Assembly: GCA_002722175.1 (NCBI GenBank)
Contig: PBKU01000018.1
Location: 1 to 64,000 of the forward strand
Direction: 5' to 3'
Length of the DNA: 64,000 nt
Source: Magnetovibrio sp.
GTDB taxonomy: Bacteria; Pseudomonadota; Alphaproteobacteria; Rhodospirillales; Casp-alpha2
Shown here in pieces: positions 44,636-56,020 of this stretch. The position numbers were made by a program, and so were the translations under genes. The notes below the pieces were generated by a model, which was not told where the DNA came from, ran no database searches, and saw only the letters and a program-made list of their open reading frames with translations. Position 1 is the first letter of the stretch, and the number at the start of each line of letters is the position of its first letter.

Positions 44636-45595
44636 TTGACCGAATCAATTGTATTTCTGGATCGCGATACTATTGCTCCACACACAAAAATCCGTCGACC
44701 ATCATTTGACCACACATGGAACGAATTTGGGAAGTCGTCTCCGCATCAGGTTCCCGCCCGCCTTAGAGGGGCAACCATTGCTATTACTAATAAAGCGCTA
44801 ATAGGGGAATCTACAATACAACAATGTCCTGACCTTAAGTTAATTGCGGTGGCGGCAACAGGCTATGATGTTGTTGATACGTCTGCTTGTGAAAAGTACG
44901 GAGTTTCGCTGACAAACGTTAGAAATTATTCTTTACACTCTGTTCCCGAGCATACCTTTGCTTTAATTTTAGCACTTACTCGCCAGATTTTTGGTTATTG
45001 TGAGGACATTAAAAAAGGAGAGTGGGGAAAGGCTGGACAGTTTTGTTTTTTTAACCATCGAATTAGTGACCTCTTTGGGAAACGGTTAATTATTGTAGGC
45101 AAAGGCTCAATAGGAACTGCAGTTGGTAGAATTGCAGAAGTATTTGGGATGGAGGTTCATTTTAGTGGGCGAAAAGGTATTGCTGACGCAGGTTTGCCTT
45201 ATACGCCTTGGAATAAATGTATTGAGATTGGTGACATCTTCACAATCCATTGCCCTCTTGACCCGTCTACTGCGGGCATGTTTGGTATACATGAATTTAG
45301 CTGTATGAAGGATAGTGCTATAATAATTAACACGTCTCGAGGGAATATAGTAGTTGAGGAAGATCTAATAAATGCCATAGAAAAAAAAATCATAGGGGGT
45401 GCAGCTCTCGATGTTATTAAAAAAGAACCTCCTGAAAACGATAGTCCTCTAATAAAGATTATGAAATATCCTAATTTTATACTTACCCCTCATATCGCTT
45501 GGTCTTCTACCGAAGCAATGCAGGCTCTTGCAGATCAAATGATTCAAAACATAGAAAATTTTCTGGCAGGCAAACCTTCAAGTATAGTTGTTTAA
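44636..45595 (+). CDS. D-isomer-specific 2-hydroxyacid dehydrogenase (glycerate dehydrogenase-like)
   Basis: A 319-residue NAD(P)-dependent oxidoreductase. The nucleotide-binding loop is VGKGSIG (154-160), with catalytic Arg235 (NTSRGNIV), Glu264 (KKEPP) and His286 (TPHIAWSS). The YDVVDTSACEKYGVSLTNVRNYS block points to the glycerate/hydroxypyruvate reductase branch, but substrate prediction in this family is unreliable. The start is TTG 44636, backed by GAGAGG nine bases upstream. It is convergent with guaB. Confidence 0.9.
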   Translation: MTESIVFLDRDTIAPHTKIRRPSFDHTWNEFGKSSPHQVPARLRGATIAITNKALIGESTIQQCPDLKLIAVAATGYDVVDTSACEKYGVSLTNVRNYSLHSVPEHTFALILALTRQIFGYCEDIKKGEWGKAGQFCFFNHRISDLFGKRLIIVGKGSIGTAVGRIAEVFGMEVHFSGRKGIADAGLPYTPWNKCIEIGDIFTIHCPLDPSTAGMFGIHEFSCMKDSAIIINTSRGNIVVEEDLINAIEKKIIGGAALDVIKKEPPENDSPLIKIMKYPNFILTPHIAWSSTEAMQALADQMIQNIENFLAGKPSSIVV

Positions 45596-45654
45596 ATTAA
45601 TCGGTGTTTCAAATATTTCTGATTTTATTAGTAATGCACCGGGTAAGTTTGCTA

Positions 45655-45672
45655 AGCCTAGGTTTGTAGGCT
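45655..45672. terminator. Possible bidirectional terminator hairpin
   Basis: AGCCTA (45655-45660) pairs with TAGGCT (45667-45672) around a six-base loop, midway between the convergent hydroxyacid dehydrogenase and guaB genes. There is no clean T tract on either side, so termination strength is doubtful. Confidence 0.3.
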
Positions 45673-45767
45673 CCAGCTATTTGTAAAGCTAGTTTATATA
45701 TATTAGTGTCAAAAAAAGCTGTTAAAGTTGTCACGATATAGATTGGGAAAATGGTAGAATATAAGTA

Positions 45768-47264
<1,497 letters not shown>

Positions 47265-47332
47265 TTATTCCGAATGGCGCGTAATCATACACAGAAAGTT
47301 AGCATTGCCAAGTGGCGGTATCTTTTGGTAAT

Positions 47333-48031
47333 TCAATTCTTATACCCTCTAGCAACGAGATAAATTTCTGGAGATTCTTTGTGGCTAGCGAGTGGCTTGA
47401 AGTGTTGGACTGTTGTAAAATGTAGTTTCAAAAGTTGTAATATATTTTTTTCAGCACCACCATGGAATACTTTACCAACAAAAGTTCCTCCATTTACAAG
47501 TATATCAGTTGCAAATTCGACAGCGGTTTCGAATAGAGCAGCTATGCGAAAATGATCAGTTTCACGATGACCTGTTGCAGGTTCAGCCATGTCAGTTAGA
47601 ACCACGTTGGCCTTAGAACCAAGAATCGTTTTTAATTGGTGTTGAATTTTAGATGAAAAAAAATCCCCACAGATTATCGTTGTTCCTGAGATGCTCTCTA
47701 TTTTTTCAATATCTAAGGCCACAATTCTTCCGTTTATGCAACGTTCCGCCAATACTTGTGTCCAACCGCCAGGGGCAGCTCCTAGGTCGACAACACGATG
47801 ACCTTTTCGCAAAAATTGAAATTTGTCATCTAATTGAATCAATTTAAACGCCGACCGAGAACGATACCCTCTAATTTTTGCTTCCGCTACAAATGGGTCA
47901 TTTAGTTGCCTTCTAAGCCAACGTGTTGAAGAAGCTTTTCGGCCTTTTGCCGAATTAAGTTTTACTGTTTTCCGTCTTTTATCGAATTTGTTATTATTTC
48001 TAGTATACCGCTGGCCAAATGAATCAAACAT
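47333..48031 (-). CDS. rlmE: 23S rRNA 2'-O-ribose methyltransferase RlmE (FtsJ/RrmJ)
   Basis: A SAM-dependent enzyme of about 232 residues that methylates U2552 in the ribosomal A-loop. Features are RSRSAFKLIQLDDKF with the catalytic Lys, the SAM-binding VVDLGAAPGGWTQVL and VLTDMAEPATGHRETD with the catalytic Asp. The second catalytic Lys is in FVGKVFHGG. I chose ATG 48031; GTG 48058 would add nine residues. A basic N-terminal extension (RRKTVKLNSAKGRKASSTRW) is common in alphaproteobacterial members. It is upstream of guaB, a frequent pairing in the group. Confidence 0.95.
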   Translation of the reverse strand: MFDSFGQRYTRNNNKFDKRRKTVKLNSAKGRKASSTRWLRRQLNDPFVAEAKIRGYRSRSAFKLIQLDDKFQFLRKGHRVVDLGAAPGGWTQVLAERCINGRIVALDIEKIESISGTTIICGDFFSSKIQHQLKTILGSKANVVLTDMAEPATGHRETDHFRIAALFETAVEFATDILVNGGTFVGKVFHGGAEKNILQLLKLHFTTVQHFKPLASHKESPEIYLVARGYKN

Positions 48032-48331
48032 AATAGTATTTCCAATGATAACACGCACTATTGAACGTTTTAAGTCTCAGTAGATTTTAATAAATTATAA
48101 TTATCACAGAAAATGATCCTTGTCTTCAGACAGGTTCTAATTATTAAAATATGGATAATTGTTTCAAGGGTTCTGACGTGGCACAAAATTTTTCTGTCAT
48201 CCATATTATGGGACTATTATTTAATTGTTTTTTTGGTTATAAAAAAAGGTTCTCCAATTATATAAGCAATTACAAAGTCTTTATATTTTTGTTATTTTCT
48301 GGAATGTTAAATTTCTTTTAGCATTTTATGG

Positions 48332-48405
48332 TGGGGGATAGTTTAGTGGTAGAACTCTCGGCTCTGACCCGAGCAGCCCTGGTTCGAATCCAGGTCCCCC
48401 AGCCA
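48332..48405 (+). tRNA. tRNA-Gln (anticodon CTG)
   Basis: A 74-base cloverleaf: acceptor TGGGGGA / TCCCCCA with discriminator G and encoded CCA; D arm TAGTTTAGTGGTAGA; anticodon stem CTCGG/CCGAG with loop CTCTGAC (anticodon CTG at loop positions 34-36); T arm CCTGG-TTCGAAT-CCAGG. It reads the Gln codon CAG. Charging probably uses GluRS plus GatCAB (40013-43233). Confidence 0.97.
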
Positions 48406-48513
48406 AGGTCACCGTTGGGCATCGGACCTAAGACTACGACAGCACATACTATTTCAGTTGTTATGCAGTCAGTATAACCTCTATATGAGAGGAAGTATTG
48501 TCTATTTATTACG

Positions 48514-50358
48514 CTAGCGAAAATGGCGTAAGCGAGCGGTTTCTGGGTATGCTCGAAACTCCGGGACCTTTCCTTCGAGAAGCGCTGCTTGCATCTCAAC
48601 CCAGTAATTTACCGTTAATAAATCGCTATGTATGTCCTTGAAAACCCGTTTCAGGCTGCGGTCCTTAATGCGGAGACCAACTTCTATCTCTTCTGGTAAG
48701 AAAATATGACCGTCTTCAAAGAACCATTCAGGGATATCTTCTTCACCCTCGTATCTTTCTCTATTTGTTCTTATCTTAATATCTGTTAGCGGTTCCACTG
48801 CATCGTAATCAAAAAGATAAACTTTAAGAAAATGGCTAACACCGTAGTTACGGCTATCAAGGTCTTTGTTGAATATGTTAGCAGCCGCGTTGTTTTTTAT
48901 GCAGTATCCAAGATTAATTACTGCTCTTCGAATTTGTCCTAGAGATGCGTTCTCAAAGAAGATGGGGAGAGGGGTTAGCTTTGGTTGGATAATTAAATGC
49001 TGGAAAATAACACTATCACCCTTGATTGAAATTGACTTTTGTGCGTAGGAGTTGATTTCTGAGAGGAGTGAGGGTGAAAACCAGTTCTTTGGAAGTTTTA
49101 AATTTTGGTAAATAATGTTATCCAACATTGACCCGGTTCGGTTTATTCTATGCACTTTTCTGTATTTTTCTAAAACGCTATCAATTCCTTCAAAGTTACC
49201 CCATTTGTAATTTTTTGTAGGTTTGTCTCGAATAACTTTTAAGACATACGCAGACGATGCAGCTGAAAATCCCATTGCAACTGTTCCTCTAAAGCCAATT
49301 GCTGTATCAAGGGTTTCACCGCTTGCGGCAATTTCCTCTGCAATTTCTTGCAGAACCGTAACCTTTCCTATGTGATTGAAGCCAATAGTTGTATAATGGA
49401 GCCCAAGAGGTCGTTTTGGCATGGTTGATTGTAAGAAGGCAGATAACTCATGGTAGTACGGATTCGTAACGTGGAAATTAGCTAATGTGGAAGAAAAAAT
49501 TGTTTGTGAGTGCGCCTCTTCGGTTAAAACGGCGTCAATGAATATCCCACTCGATGAATTAAGAAGTGCTAGAACAAATGGTTTAAGAACTGCGTGATCA
49601 CTTATTATTCGCCCAACAATGTAGCAACCCCTATTTCTAAAAAAACCAGCATTTATCACTTGAATTTTTCTATTTTCTTTTGGCTTGTTGTCGTTAAATC
49701 CAAGTGCCATATTAGCGTAATTTGCGGCGACTTGTGAATCGGCTTCCAAATTTCCAAATGGAATTGAAAAATTTGGTATCTCCAGTATTCTCCCAATAAT
49801 TTCTGGTTTAATAACTTGCTGAATACAATATTGATAAAAAATATTGTTTGTTCTGTTATTCCACATTTTATCCCTTTTGTTAATTGAAGGATATTTTCGC
49901 AAAGCGCGTGGCATCGGTTCCCAATACTCACCCATTAAAATTCTGCGAATAGAAAGGATAAAGGAATATGCAAAGTCTGCTTCATAACGTGAGCTAACTA
50001 GATGGGAAAATTCTTTTTCGATACGTGTCCAAAAGGGCTTTTTTTTCGCCAAGTCAGGTAGGATCGAGACAAGATTTGTTGAAACTTGCCGTACTGTTTC
50101 ACTGTACATTGATAAGCGTTTTTTGCTTAGATTGAAAGCTGCTTGCCAGTGGCATTTTTCGAAGGCAATCTGAGCCTTTTTGGGTATAAGAATTGAATTA
50201 TCGTAATATCTACTGAAAGTTTCGAGCAACCATCTGGCGGTAATATTTGCTTTTTCTTTTTCAGTTCCGGACGCTAGAATAGCAAATTGCAAGCTTTTTA
50301 AGTTTTTGTTTTTTTGTCTCTTGCCCATTGTAATTTTTGCAGTGAAGCCAGTCGACAT
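48514..50358 (-). CDS. aceK: Isocitrate dehydrogenase kinase/phosphatase
   Basis: A 614-residue bifunctional enzyme that phosphorylates and reactivates isocitrate dehydrogenase, steering carbon between the TCA cycle and the glyoxylate bypass. The ATP-binding region is GFRGTVAMGF (355-364) followed by YVLKVIRDKPT with Lys374; GSMLDNIIY carries Asp413 at the position of E. coli Asp371. The loop corresponding to NIFPGDMLFKNFGV reads NIFNKDLDSRNYGV, keeping Asp and Asn but with Lys changed to Arg. The C-terminus HSDLLTVNYWVEMQ is typical. aceA and glcB are not in the window. ATG 50328 is an alternative start. Confidence 0.9.
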   Translation of the reverse strand: MSTGFTAKITMGKRQKNKNLKSLQFAILASGTEKEKANITARWLLETFSRYYDNSILIPKKAQIAFEKCHWQAAFNLSKKRLSMYSETVRQVSTNLVSILPDLAKKKPFWTRIEKEFSHLVSSRYEADFAYSFILSIRRILMGEYWEPMPRALRKYPSINKRDKMWNNRTNNIFYQYCIQQVIKPEIIGRILEIPNFSIPFGNLEADSQVAANYANMALGFNDNKPKENRKIQVINAGFFRNRGCYIVGRIISDHAVLKPFVLALLNSSSGIFIDAVLTEEAHSQTIFSSTLANFHVTNPYYHELSAFLQSTMPKRPLGLHYTTIGFNHIGKVTVLQEIAEEIAASGETLDTAIGFRGTVAMGFSAASSAYVLKVIRDKPTKNYKWGNFEGIDSVLEKYRKVHRINRTGSMLDNIIYQNLKLPKNWFSPSLLSEINSYAQKSISIKGDSVIFQHLIIQPKLTPLPIFFENASLGQIRRAVINLGYCIKNNAAANIFNKDLDSRNYGVSHFLKVYLFDYDAVEPLTDIKIRTNRERYEGEEDIPEWFFEDGHIFLPEEIEVGLRIKDRSLKRVFKDIHSDLLTVNYWVEMQAALLEGKVPEFRAYPETARLRHFR

Positions 50359-50511
50359 CTATTGTATCAGTGCTTTTGAATAGAGAGGTCGTGATGTGAA
50401 AGTAAGAAAATATATCAATAAGCCACTATGCACAATAGAATGATGAATTGAAACTGAGCATAGAAGTTATCCAAAAAATCTGGTACAAGAGATGGTGTAT
50501 AACCAAGATGA

Positions 50512-51561
50512 ATGTCCATGAGTCCCCCTAACTATTTAATTATTTCCTTTGTATCGTGGCTACCCTTTCAAATTACAGGCCTACCGTTCATGGGGAGGTT
50601 TTTGAAGTTGGTATACAGGCGGCACTCAAAACGTTGGAAAAAAAGGTTGCTGAAAAAGCCCGTAAGATGGGCCTTTGATTTTTGTTACCATATGCTTAAG
50701 CTTGGGGGTATAGGGCGAACTGAATATTTTTCGCGTTTTGGAAGAAAGGAATTTATTTTTGATATCAGAAAGGTACATTTCTCCATCCTTTATCTAGAAG
50801 AATACGAAAAATACGGTTACGAACCTGATGTTTCTAGCATACTAACTTGGCTTTTTAGAGGGCACAAAGATGGAGTTTTTTTTGACATCGGCGCTAATTG
50901 GGGCTTTTTCTCTTTTTATGTTGCGTCGCTAGAGTTTTATAGCGGAATAGTGCATGCTTTCGAACCTATACCTGATACTATCCAAGATTTACGGCAATTT
51001 ATCACTCAAGGTCAGCTTGAAACGCGCCTTACAGCTCACCAGCTAGCTTTATCGGATGCACCGGGGAATGCAGGGATGGTGGTTATTGACCCACTGTCTT
51101 CCGGTGTAACTAGAATTTGTGAAGGTGAGGGAGATTATTTGGTTGAGAAAGCGACACTAGATAGCATGAAATTACCAGCTCCTGAGGTAATGAAGATTGA
51201 TGTTGAAGAGCACGAGTTTCAGGTGCTTAACGGTGCACGAGGAATTCTTAAAAAAGATAAGCCTTACGTAATATTTGAAAACTGGCTGCATGCTAGACCA
51301 GACCATTGTCTTCGTCCTCTCCGACTGATGGAAAGTATGGGGTATGTCTTATATTACCCGTGTTGGTATTATGGGGAGTGGAAGAATGGGTTTTTAAGTG
51401 CGGAGCTCATACCAGAACCAGATTCAGACAAACTAAGTTTGTGCTTGTGCCTTTTTCAGTCAGAAGACCGTTATCTGTTCAAAGACCAGATAAATGTTCT
51501 AGCTATACATCGTGATCGTTTGAGCTCATTGCCTGAGGGTGTTTGCAAAGTAAGGTCGTAA
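50512..51561 (+). CDS. FkbM family methyltransferase
   Basis: A 349-residue SAM-dependent O-methyltransferase of the FkbM group. Motif I is FFDIGANWGFFSFYVA (about residues 124-139), then VHAFEPIPDT (the acidic Glu binds SAM), and the family hallmark PEVMKIDVEEHEFQVLNGARGIL (about 222-244). Such enzymes often methylate sugars or lipids of surface polymers. The basic N-terminus (residues 30-60) could bind membranes. The start is ATG 50512 with another ATG two codons on. It lies alone between aceK and sufE. Confidence 0.88.
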   Translation: MSMSPPNYLIISFVSWLPFQITGLPFMGRFLKLVYRRHSKRWKKRLLKKPVRWAFDFCYHMLKLGGIGRTEYFSRFGRKEFIFDIRKVHFSILYLEEYEKYGYEPDVSSILTWLFRGHKDGVFFDIGANWGFFSFYVASLEFYSGIVHAFEPIPDTIQDLRQFITQGQLETRLTAHQLALSDAPGNAGMVVIDPLSSGVTRICEGEGDYLVEKATLDSMKLPAPEVMKIDVEEHEFQVLNGARGILKKDKPYVIFENWLHARPDHCLRPLRLMESMGYVLYYPCWYYGEWKNGFLSAELIPEPDSDKLSLCLCLFQSEDRYLFKDQINVLAIHRDRLSSLPEGVCKVRS

Positions 51562-51660
51562 GTTTTCAAGGTAAATCGTACTATATAAGAAAATAGGATA
51601 ATTTGGTTGCTATTATTTTTATATGCATTTCTTCAGTGGGGTATATTCTAAGTAATATGG

Positions 51661-52089
51661 CTAAGGGTTTGTGAATTTAGCATAGTGAAAAATATTAGAT
51701 ATGAAGGAGTGGAGACCATTCGTGCGACTCTGGCTTAAGTGCTCGCTTAGGCCTATATGTTTAATGAAGTCCGGAGGTGTTGCAATAATTTCCTGAGGTG
51801 TTCGGTAATTATAAATTTTTAATACAATCGATATTAGACCTGATACTATTGCCGCGTCACTAGTAGCATAAAAGACTAGTTTCCCGTTCATCGTATCAGG
51901 TTTGAGCCATACCTGTGATTGACACCCTCTAACTTTGTATTCGTCAATCATCCACTCTTTCGGGAAGGCTTCTAGCTTTCGACCGAGGTCTATGATAAAT
52001 CGGTAGCGATCAGACCAATCTTCAAAATATTCAAATTCTTCAATTAGTTTCTGCTGTGCATCGAGGATAGTTTGGACTTTTTCCGCCAT
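51661..52089 (-). CDS. sufE: SufE family sulfur acceptor
   Basis: A 142-residue cytosolic protein that takes persulfide sulfur from the cysteine desulfurase SufS for iron-sulfur cluster assembly. The active Cys56 lies in YKVRGCQSQVW, and the helical pattern DAAIVSGLISIVLKIYNYRTPQEI matches the family. No suf operon is adjacent, as is common for alphaproteobacterial SufE. It is divergent from hspQ (142-base gap). Confidence 0.95.
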   Translation of the reverse strand: MAEKVQTILDAQQKLIEEFEYFEDWSDRYRFIIDLGRKLEAFPKEWMIDEYKVRGCQSQVWLKPDTMNGKLVFYATSDAAIVSGLISIVLKIYNYRTPQEIIATPPDFIKHIGLSEHLSQSRTNGLHSFISNIFHYAKFTNP

Positions 52090-52231
52090 AATATTTTATC
52101 CACCGCCTTTCAGATAAACAAATAAGTATTTTCCAGAAAAATTCCAGGTTTAGTTGAGATTGAGGGCTTGGCGAACAAGTATTTCCAGACTATGCTGCTT
52201 CCAAGCATAAATCAATCTACGTGGGTTAGAA

Positions 52232-52567
52232 GTGTTGAGAAATATAGCGAAGTACACAATTGGAGCGTCTGTCAAGCATCGTATATATGGGTTTCGAGGT
52301 CTTGTGTTTGATGTTGACCCGGAGTTTAGTAATACCGACGAGTGGTATGAAAGTATTCCAGAAGAAGCTCGACCTAACAAAAACCAACCTTTTTATCATT
52401 TGTTTGCGGAGACCCCATCTCCAGACCAGTCTCCCTATATAGCATATGTATCTGAGCAGAACTTAGTTCCTGATGATGACGAATCGCCGATTGAACATCC
52501 CGATATAAAGGAGTTCTTTGAAAAAACTTCAGATGGACGCTTTATTCCGAGACAAAAATGTAATTGA
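52232..52567 (+). CDS. hspQ: Heat shock protein HspQ
   Basis: A small cytosolic protein of 111 residues with the family pattern IGASVKHRIYGFRGLVFDVDPEFSNTDEWYESIP and KNQPFYHLFAE...YIAYVSEQNLVPDD. HspQ binds hemimethylated DNA in E. coli and acts as an adaptor or enhancer for Lon protease. The start is GTG 52232 or the adjacent TTG 52235; no ATG fits. It is convergent with argE (24-base gap). Confidence 0.93.
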   Translation: MLRNIAKYTIGASVKHRIYGFRGLVFDVDPEFSNTDEWYESIPEEARPNKNQPFYHLFAETPSPDQSPYIAYVSEQNLVPDDDESPIEHPDIKEFFEKTSDGRFIPRQKCN

Positions 52568-52591
52568 GGTCACTTTTATTTTATTGATAGT

Positions 52592-53755
52592 TCAGTTTTC
52601 GCAAATATTATCCATAAGGCGCAGGAAAAAATTTTCTGCTAGGTGAATTTGATCTAGGGTTATAAATTCATTTGGTTTGTGGGCCTGTTCAATGCTACCA
52701 GGCCCACAAATAACAGCAGGGATCTCCCCTCGATGTTGATATAATCCAGCTTCAGTTCCGAAAGCTACCTTCTTATAATCATTTCTTTTGGCTAAGCGTT
52801 TTACAAAAGAGACAGCCTCATGGTCAGGTGAAATATCTAATCCAGGAACATCATTTACACGTTTGATATTAAATTTTGAGCTTTCACTTACCGCCTTCAT
52901 CTTGGGCTCTATCTTTTCACTTGCATATGCCATAAACTGGGTTTCGATTTGATCTGGATCCTCATCCCCAATATAACGGAATTCAAAATCAAACGTGCAA
53001 ACTTTTGGTACTATATTAAGGGCAGTACCGCCGCGTATAGTACCTACGTGTAGTGTTGAATGTTGGACATCATATAGTGGGTCAAAGGGCCCATCCTTTT
53101 CTATATTTCGCGCCATTGTTTTAAGAAATGCAATAAATTCTGCGGCGTACTCAACAGCATTTACTCCTAAAGGTGCGAGGCTAGAATGTGCTTCGTATCC
53201 CTCTACCTGTCCAACATAACTTCGCTTCCCTTTATGGCCAGTCACAACTTCCATGGATGTCGGTTCTCCAATTATAGCCATTATAGGTTTTACAGGAAGA
53301 TCGTTGACAAAATCAATTAAGCTCCTTACCCCAAGGCACCCAACCTCTTCGTCATAAGAGAATGCAAGATGCAAGGGTACCTTTAGGGTCTTGCCAATAA
53401 ATTTTGGAATGGTTGCCAGAGTAATACCAATGAAACTCTTCATGTCGCTGGTACCGCGCCCAAAAATTTTGTTTTCCTTTTTGACAATTTGAAAAGGATC
53501 TGTATGCCAGTCCTGTCCGTCTACAGGGACAACATCTGTGTGCCCTGAAAGCAGAACTCCAGAAACATTTTCAGGGCCAATCGTTGCATATAAATTAGCT
53601 TTGCTGCCTGTCTCGTTATGAATTCTGGAACTCGTGATGCCTAAATGTGCAAGATAACCTTGAACAAATGAAATCAAATCTAGGTTTGTATTCCGGCTAG
53701 TTGTATCAAAGGCGACTAATTTTTCAATCAATTCAAGGCTTGTGGCGCCTGGCAT
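52592..53755 (-). CDS. argE: Acetylornithine deacetylase
   Basis: A 387-residue M20-family metallohydrolase that removes acetate from N-acetylornithine in arginine synthesis. Metal ligands and catalytic residues can be placed as His72 and Asp74 (GHTDVVPVDG), Asp104 (GRGTSDMKSF) and Glu136/Glu137 (SYDEEVGC). The GTEAGLYQ segment near the C-terminus supports ArgE over succinyl-diaminopimelate desuccinylase. AGGAAG lies six bases before ATG 53755. Ornithine could feed polyamine synthesis. Confidence 0.93.
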   Translation of the reverse strand: MPGATSLELIEKLVAFDTTSRNTNLDLISFVQGYLAHLGITSSRIHNETGSKANLYATIGPENVSGVLLSGHTDVVPVDGQDWHTDPFQIVKKENKIFGRGTSDMKSFIGITLATIPKFIGKTLKVPLHLAFSYDEEVGCLGVRSLIDFVNDLPVKPIMAIIGEPTSMEVVTGHKGKRSYVGQVEGYEAHSSLAPLGVNAVEYAAEFIAFLKTMARNIEKDGPFDPLYDVQHSTLHVGTIRGGTALNIVPKVCTFDFEFRYIGDEDPDQIETQFMAYASEKIEPKMKAVSESSKFNIKRVNDVPGLDISPDHEAVSFVKRLAKRNDYKKVAFGTEAGLYQHRGEIPAVICGPGSIEQAHKPNEFITLDQIHLAENFFLRLMDNICEN

Positions 53756-53935
53756 AATTTCTTCCTAAAAAATATTTATTGACTGGAAACATTGTAAGTT
53801 GCTGGTAACAAGTATTTTTTTGATGTTGTCAAAAAAACTATCGGATGAATGCGATACGACCTTAAAAGGGCAATTGACTAATTTGAGTTATCTTTAACCT
53901 CATCAAGATATAGTCTTTATAAATCTTTGTGGGTA

Positions 53936-56020
53936 TTATTTTGGATAATTTAGTAAGGGTAAATATTTGTGCATAAATGCAGACAACCTTTTTTCTGGTT
54001 CAATCGAGGTTTCTTCCTTGGGAAAGATAGCAATTGTAAGCGGCTCAAGGAAGCCATTACGTTCAAAAATTAATATTTTTGCCTTTTGTTTGATACCGTA
54101 GGACGGTGAGATCCATCCGTCTCTAATTGATGATTCCCATTTTTCAGGGCTATTGCAAATAAACGTAAAAACAGTGCCACTAATAGTAACTAGTTCCCAA
54201 ATACCGTTTTCTTTTTTTTCAATTGACGTTCCCACAGAAAGATGGAAGGGAATTTGCACGAAATGTTCACGGTTGCCCTCGAAGTCGTCTGAAACTATAA
54301 GGCTATGCGTATGTTTATCCAATGCAAATAGGCGTGTAGGAGTAACAGGCGATAGAAGGCGATGATATCCTGAGTGCGCTGCGATCAATAAATCTTGGTC
54401 AGGAGCAGTGGTATAATAACGAATTTCAGGTTTAGCATCGTTTTCCATATACCAAAGCCAATCCCAACGGGGGATCCTATTAATTTCTTCCTGGTCAATT
54501 TTTGGTGTATTGTGTGAGCTCGTGCCTCGGAAATAGTTTCTTTCCTTCCAGCTTGAGGTATAAACATAACAGCCTGAATCGCTAATTATCGGTATTCCAC
54601 CTAATGAAGCTTCAAATGATAAGCAGTCGTTATGACCATGTCCGCCACGGCCACCCATACCGACAGGTCCGGCATCAATAAAGACATAATCAAGGTTTTT
54701 CCTAAATATATATACGCCAGAATCAACAAAAGCATATGAACTTGGTTCGCTATATGGAGGCGTTGTTGCATTTCCTGCTCCTAGCCACCAGAAAGTCTCA
54801 TCATGTATCGGGTTGGCAGGGCTTTCATTTAAAGATGATAGAATCTCTGTTAAGTACTGATGATCATTTAACGGCTGTGTCCCCAAAGGCAAAGCACGGC
54901 CATCATCTGTGTCTCCCCAATTAGGGGCATTCCCATTTGGCATAGTATAAGTGTGAGCAAACTTGCCCATTTTTCTAAGTTTTTTCCAGTAGCTGGCTGG
55001 AACTGGCAGCCCATGGGTTCGCCGGGCCAGTGCTGGAAGCAAGAATAGCTCAGTGATAAGGCGATGATAATGTACTGATGCCTCCCGACTTACTCCATCA
55101 TTAGGTACTTGTATAGGGAATTCTCGGACCAGAAGGCTCCAGGCACGTTTTCCCCAAACAGCAGCTTCACCCTGATACCCAAGAAACAAACTAATAATTA
55201 CTAGCCCTGTTAGGTTTGAAGTGAGGTGATTGCCAGTTATATCCGCCCATTCTAGATTTCTTTCAATAAATTTTGCATGAAGATAAAATTGTACTAGTAA
55301 TTTATTGCGGAACTCAGGGTTAGCCCATGCTTGGCTTTTACAGAAAGCCCCAAAGAGCCAAACAATAGATATAGCTCTTATTGCGACATCCATAGGGCAT
55401 GCCCAGTTTGGGCCTAAACAAACAGGGTTCAGTTCTATCCATTCCTCGATGATGCAACGGGCCTTTTCAGCGAAGGGCTCGTTTCTCTCAATCATGTATG
55501 CTTGACCAACAGGCAAAACCCATTGTAGGCGTGATAATTCCCAGGGTACCTTTATGTCTGAATTGCGGTGCAGCTCTAATAGATCAAGTTTTAGGCCTGG
55601 TCTCATAGGCCATATTGCCCCGCTTTTGAAATCTTCATTCCACTGGATTGGGTTGCTAAGTTTGACATTACCCGAGCCCAAAAAACAAACTTCTCTTTTA
55701 ATTGCTTTGCTTGCACGAGCAAAAAGTTCATTTTGCTGAATACTGGTTAGTGAATCTTTTATACTTAATTTGGCAATATGGAATATCGGGAATGGAACAC
55801 GGTTAGCTGCTGAATAAAAGAACAAATCCGGATTGTCGAAGCCTATTCGTGTGGCGATTTTTTGAGCTGTTAGATATTTGGCTGCGAATGGTAACCAAAT
55901 AACTGTCAAGTAATTGAATAGCTTCCGTCTAATATATAAAAGAAAGAAAGATGGTCGCTGCTTTAGACAGCGTGTGAATAATGTTCTCCCCGAATAGAGG
56001 TAGCGGTTAATGCGCAGCAT
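53936..56020 (-). CDS. Heparinase II/III-like polysaccharide lyase family protein
   Basis: A protein of about 694 residues with the alginate/heparinase layout: a helical (alpha/alpha) barrel in the first 420 residues, then the heparinase II/III domain GGRGGHGHNDCLSFEASLGGIPIISDSGCYVY and a C-terminal beta sandwich. It may cleave or remodel a uronic-acid-containing surface polysaccharide, as such genes are common in polysaccharide export clusters. No signal peptide is evident. ATG 56020 overlaps the end of the asparagine-synthase gene by 14 bases; ATG 56041 would add seven residues. Both genes are probably one operon. Confidence 0.88.
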   Translation of the reverse strand: MLRINRYLYSGRTLFTRCLKQRPSFFLLYIRRKLFNYLTVIWLPFAAKYLTAQKIATRIGFDNPDLFFYSAANRVPFPIFHIAKLSIKDSLTSIQQNELFARASKAIKREVCFLGSGNVKLSNPIQWNEDFKSGAIWPMRPGLKLDLLELHRNSDIKVPWELSRLQWVLPVGQAYMIERNEPFAEKARCIIEEWIELNPVCLGPNWACPMDVAIRAISIVWLFGAFCKSQAWANPEFRNKLLVQFYLHAKFIERNLEWADITGNHLTSNLTGLVIISLFLGYQGEAAVWGKRAWSLLVREFPIQVPNDGVSREASVHYHRLITELFLLPALARRTHGLPVPASYWKKLRKMGKFAHTYTMPNGNAPNWGDTDDGRALPLGTQPLNDHQYLTEILSSLNESPANPIHDETFWWLGAGNATTPPYSEPSSYAFVDSGVYIFRKNLDYVFIDAGPVGMGGRGGHGHNDCLSFEASLGGIPIISDSGCYVYTSSWKERNYFRGTSSHNTPKIDQEEINRIPRWDWLWYMENDAKPEIRYYTTAPDQDLLIAAHSGYHRLLSPVTPTRLFALDKHTHSLIVSDDFEGNREHFVQIPFHLSVGTSIEKKENGIWELVTISGTVFTFICNSPEKWESSIRDGWISPSYGIKQKAKILIFERNGFLEPLTIAIFPKEETSIEPEKRLSAFMHKYLPLLNYPK

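Noticed and set aside
45107-45393. Several overlapping ORFs inside the hydroxyacid dehydrogenase
   Set aside because: All are alternative frames of a gene with intact catalytic residues.
48318-48599. Minus-strand ORF of 93 codons covering the tRNA
   Set aside because: It runs antisense through tRNA-Gln and into the end of aceK; the tRNA cloverleaf and AceK explain the sequence.
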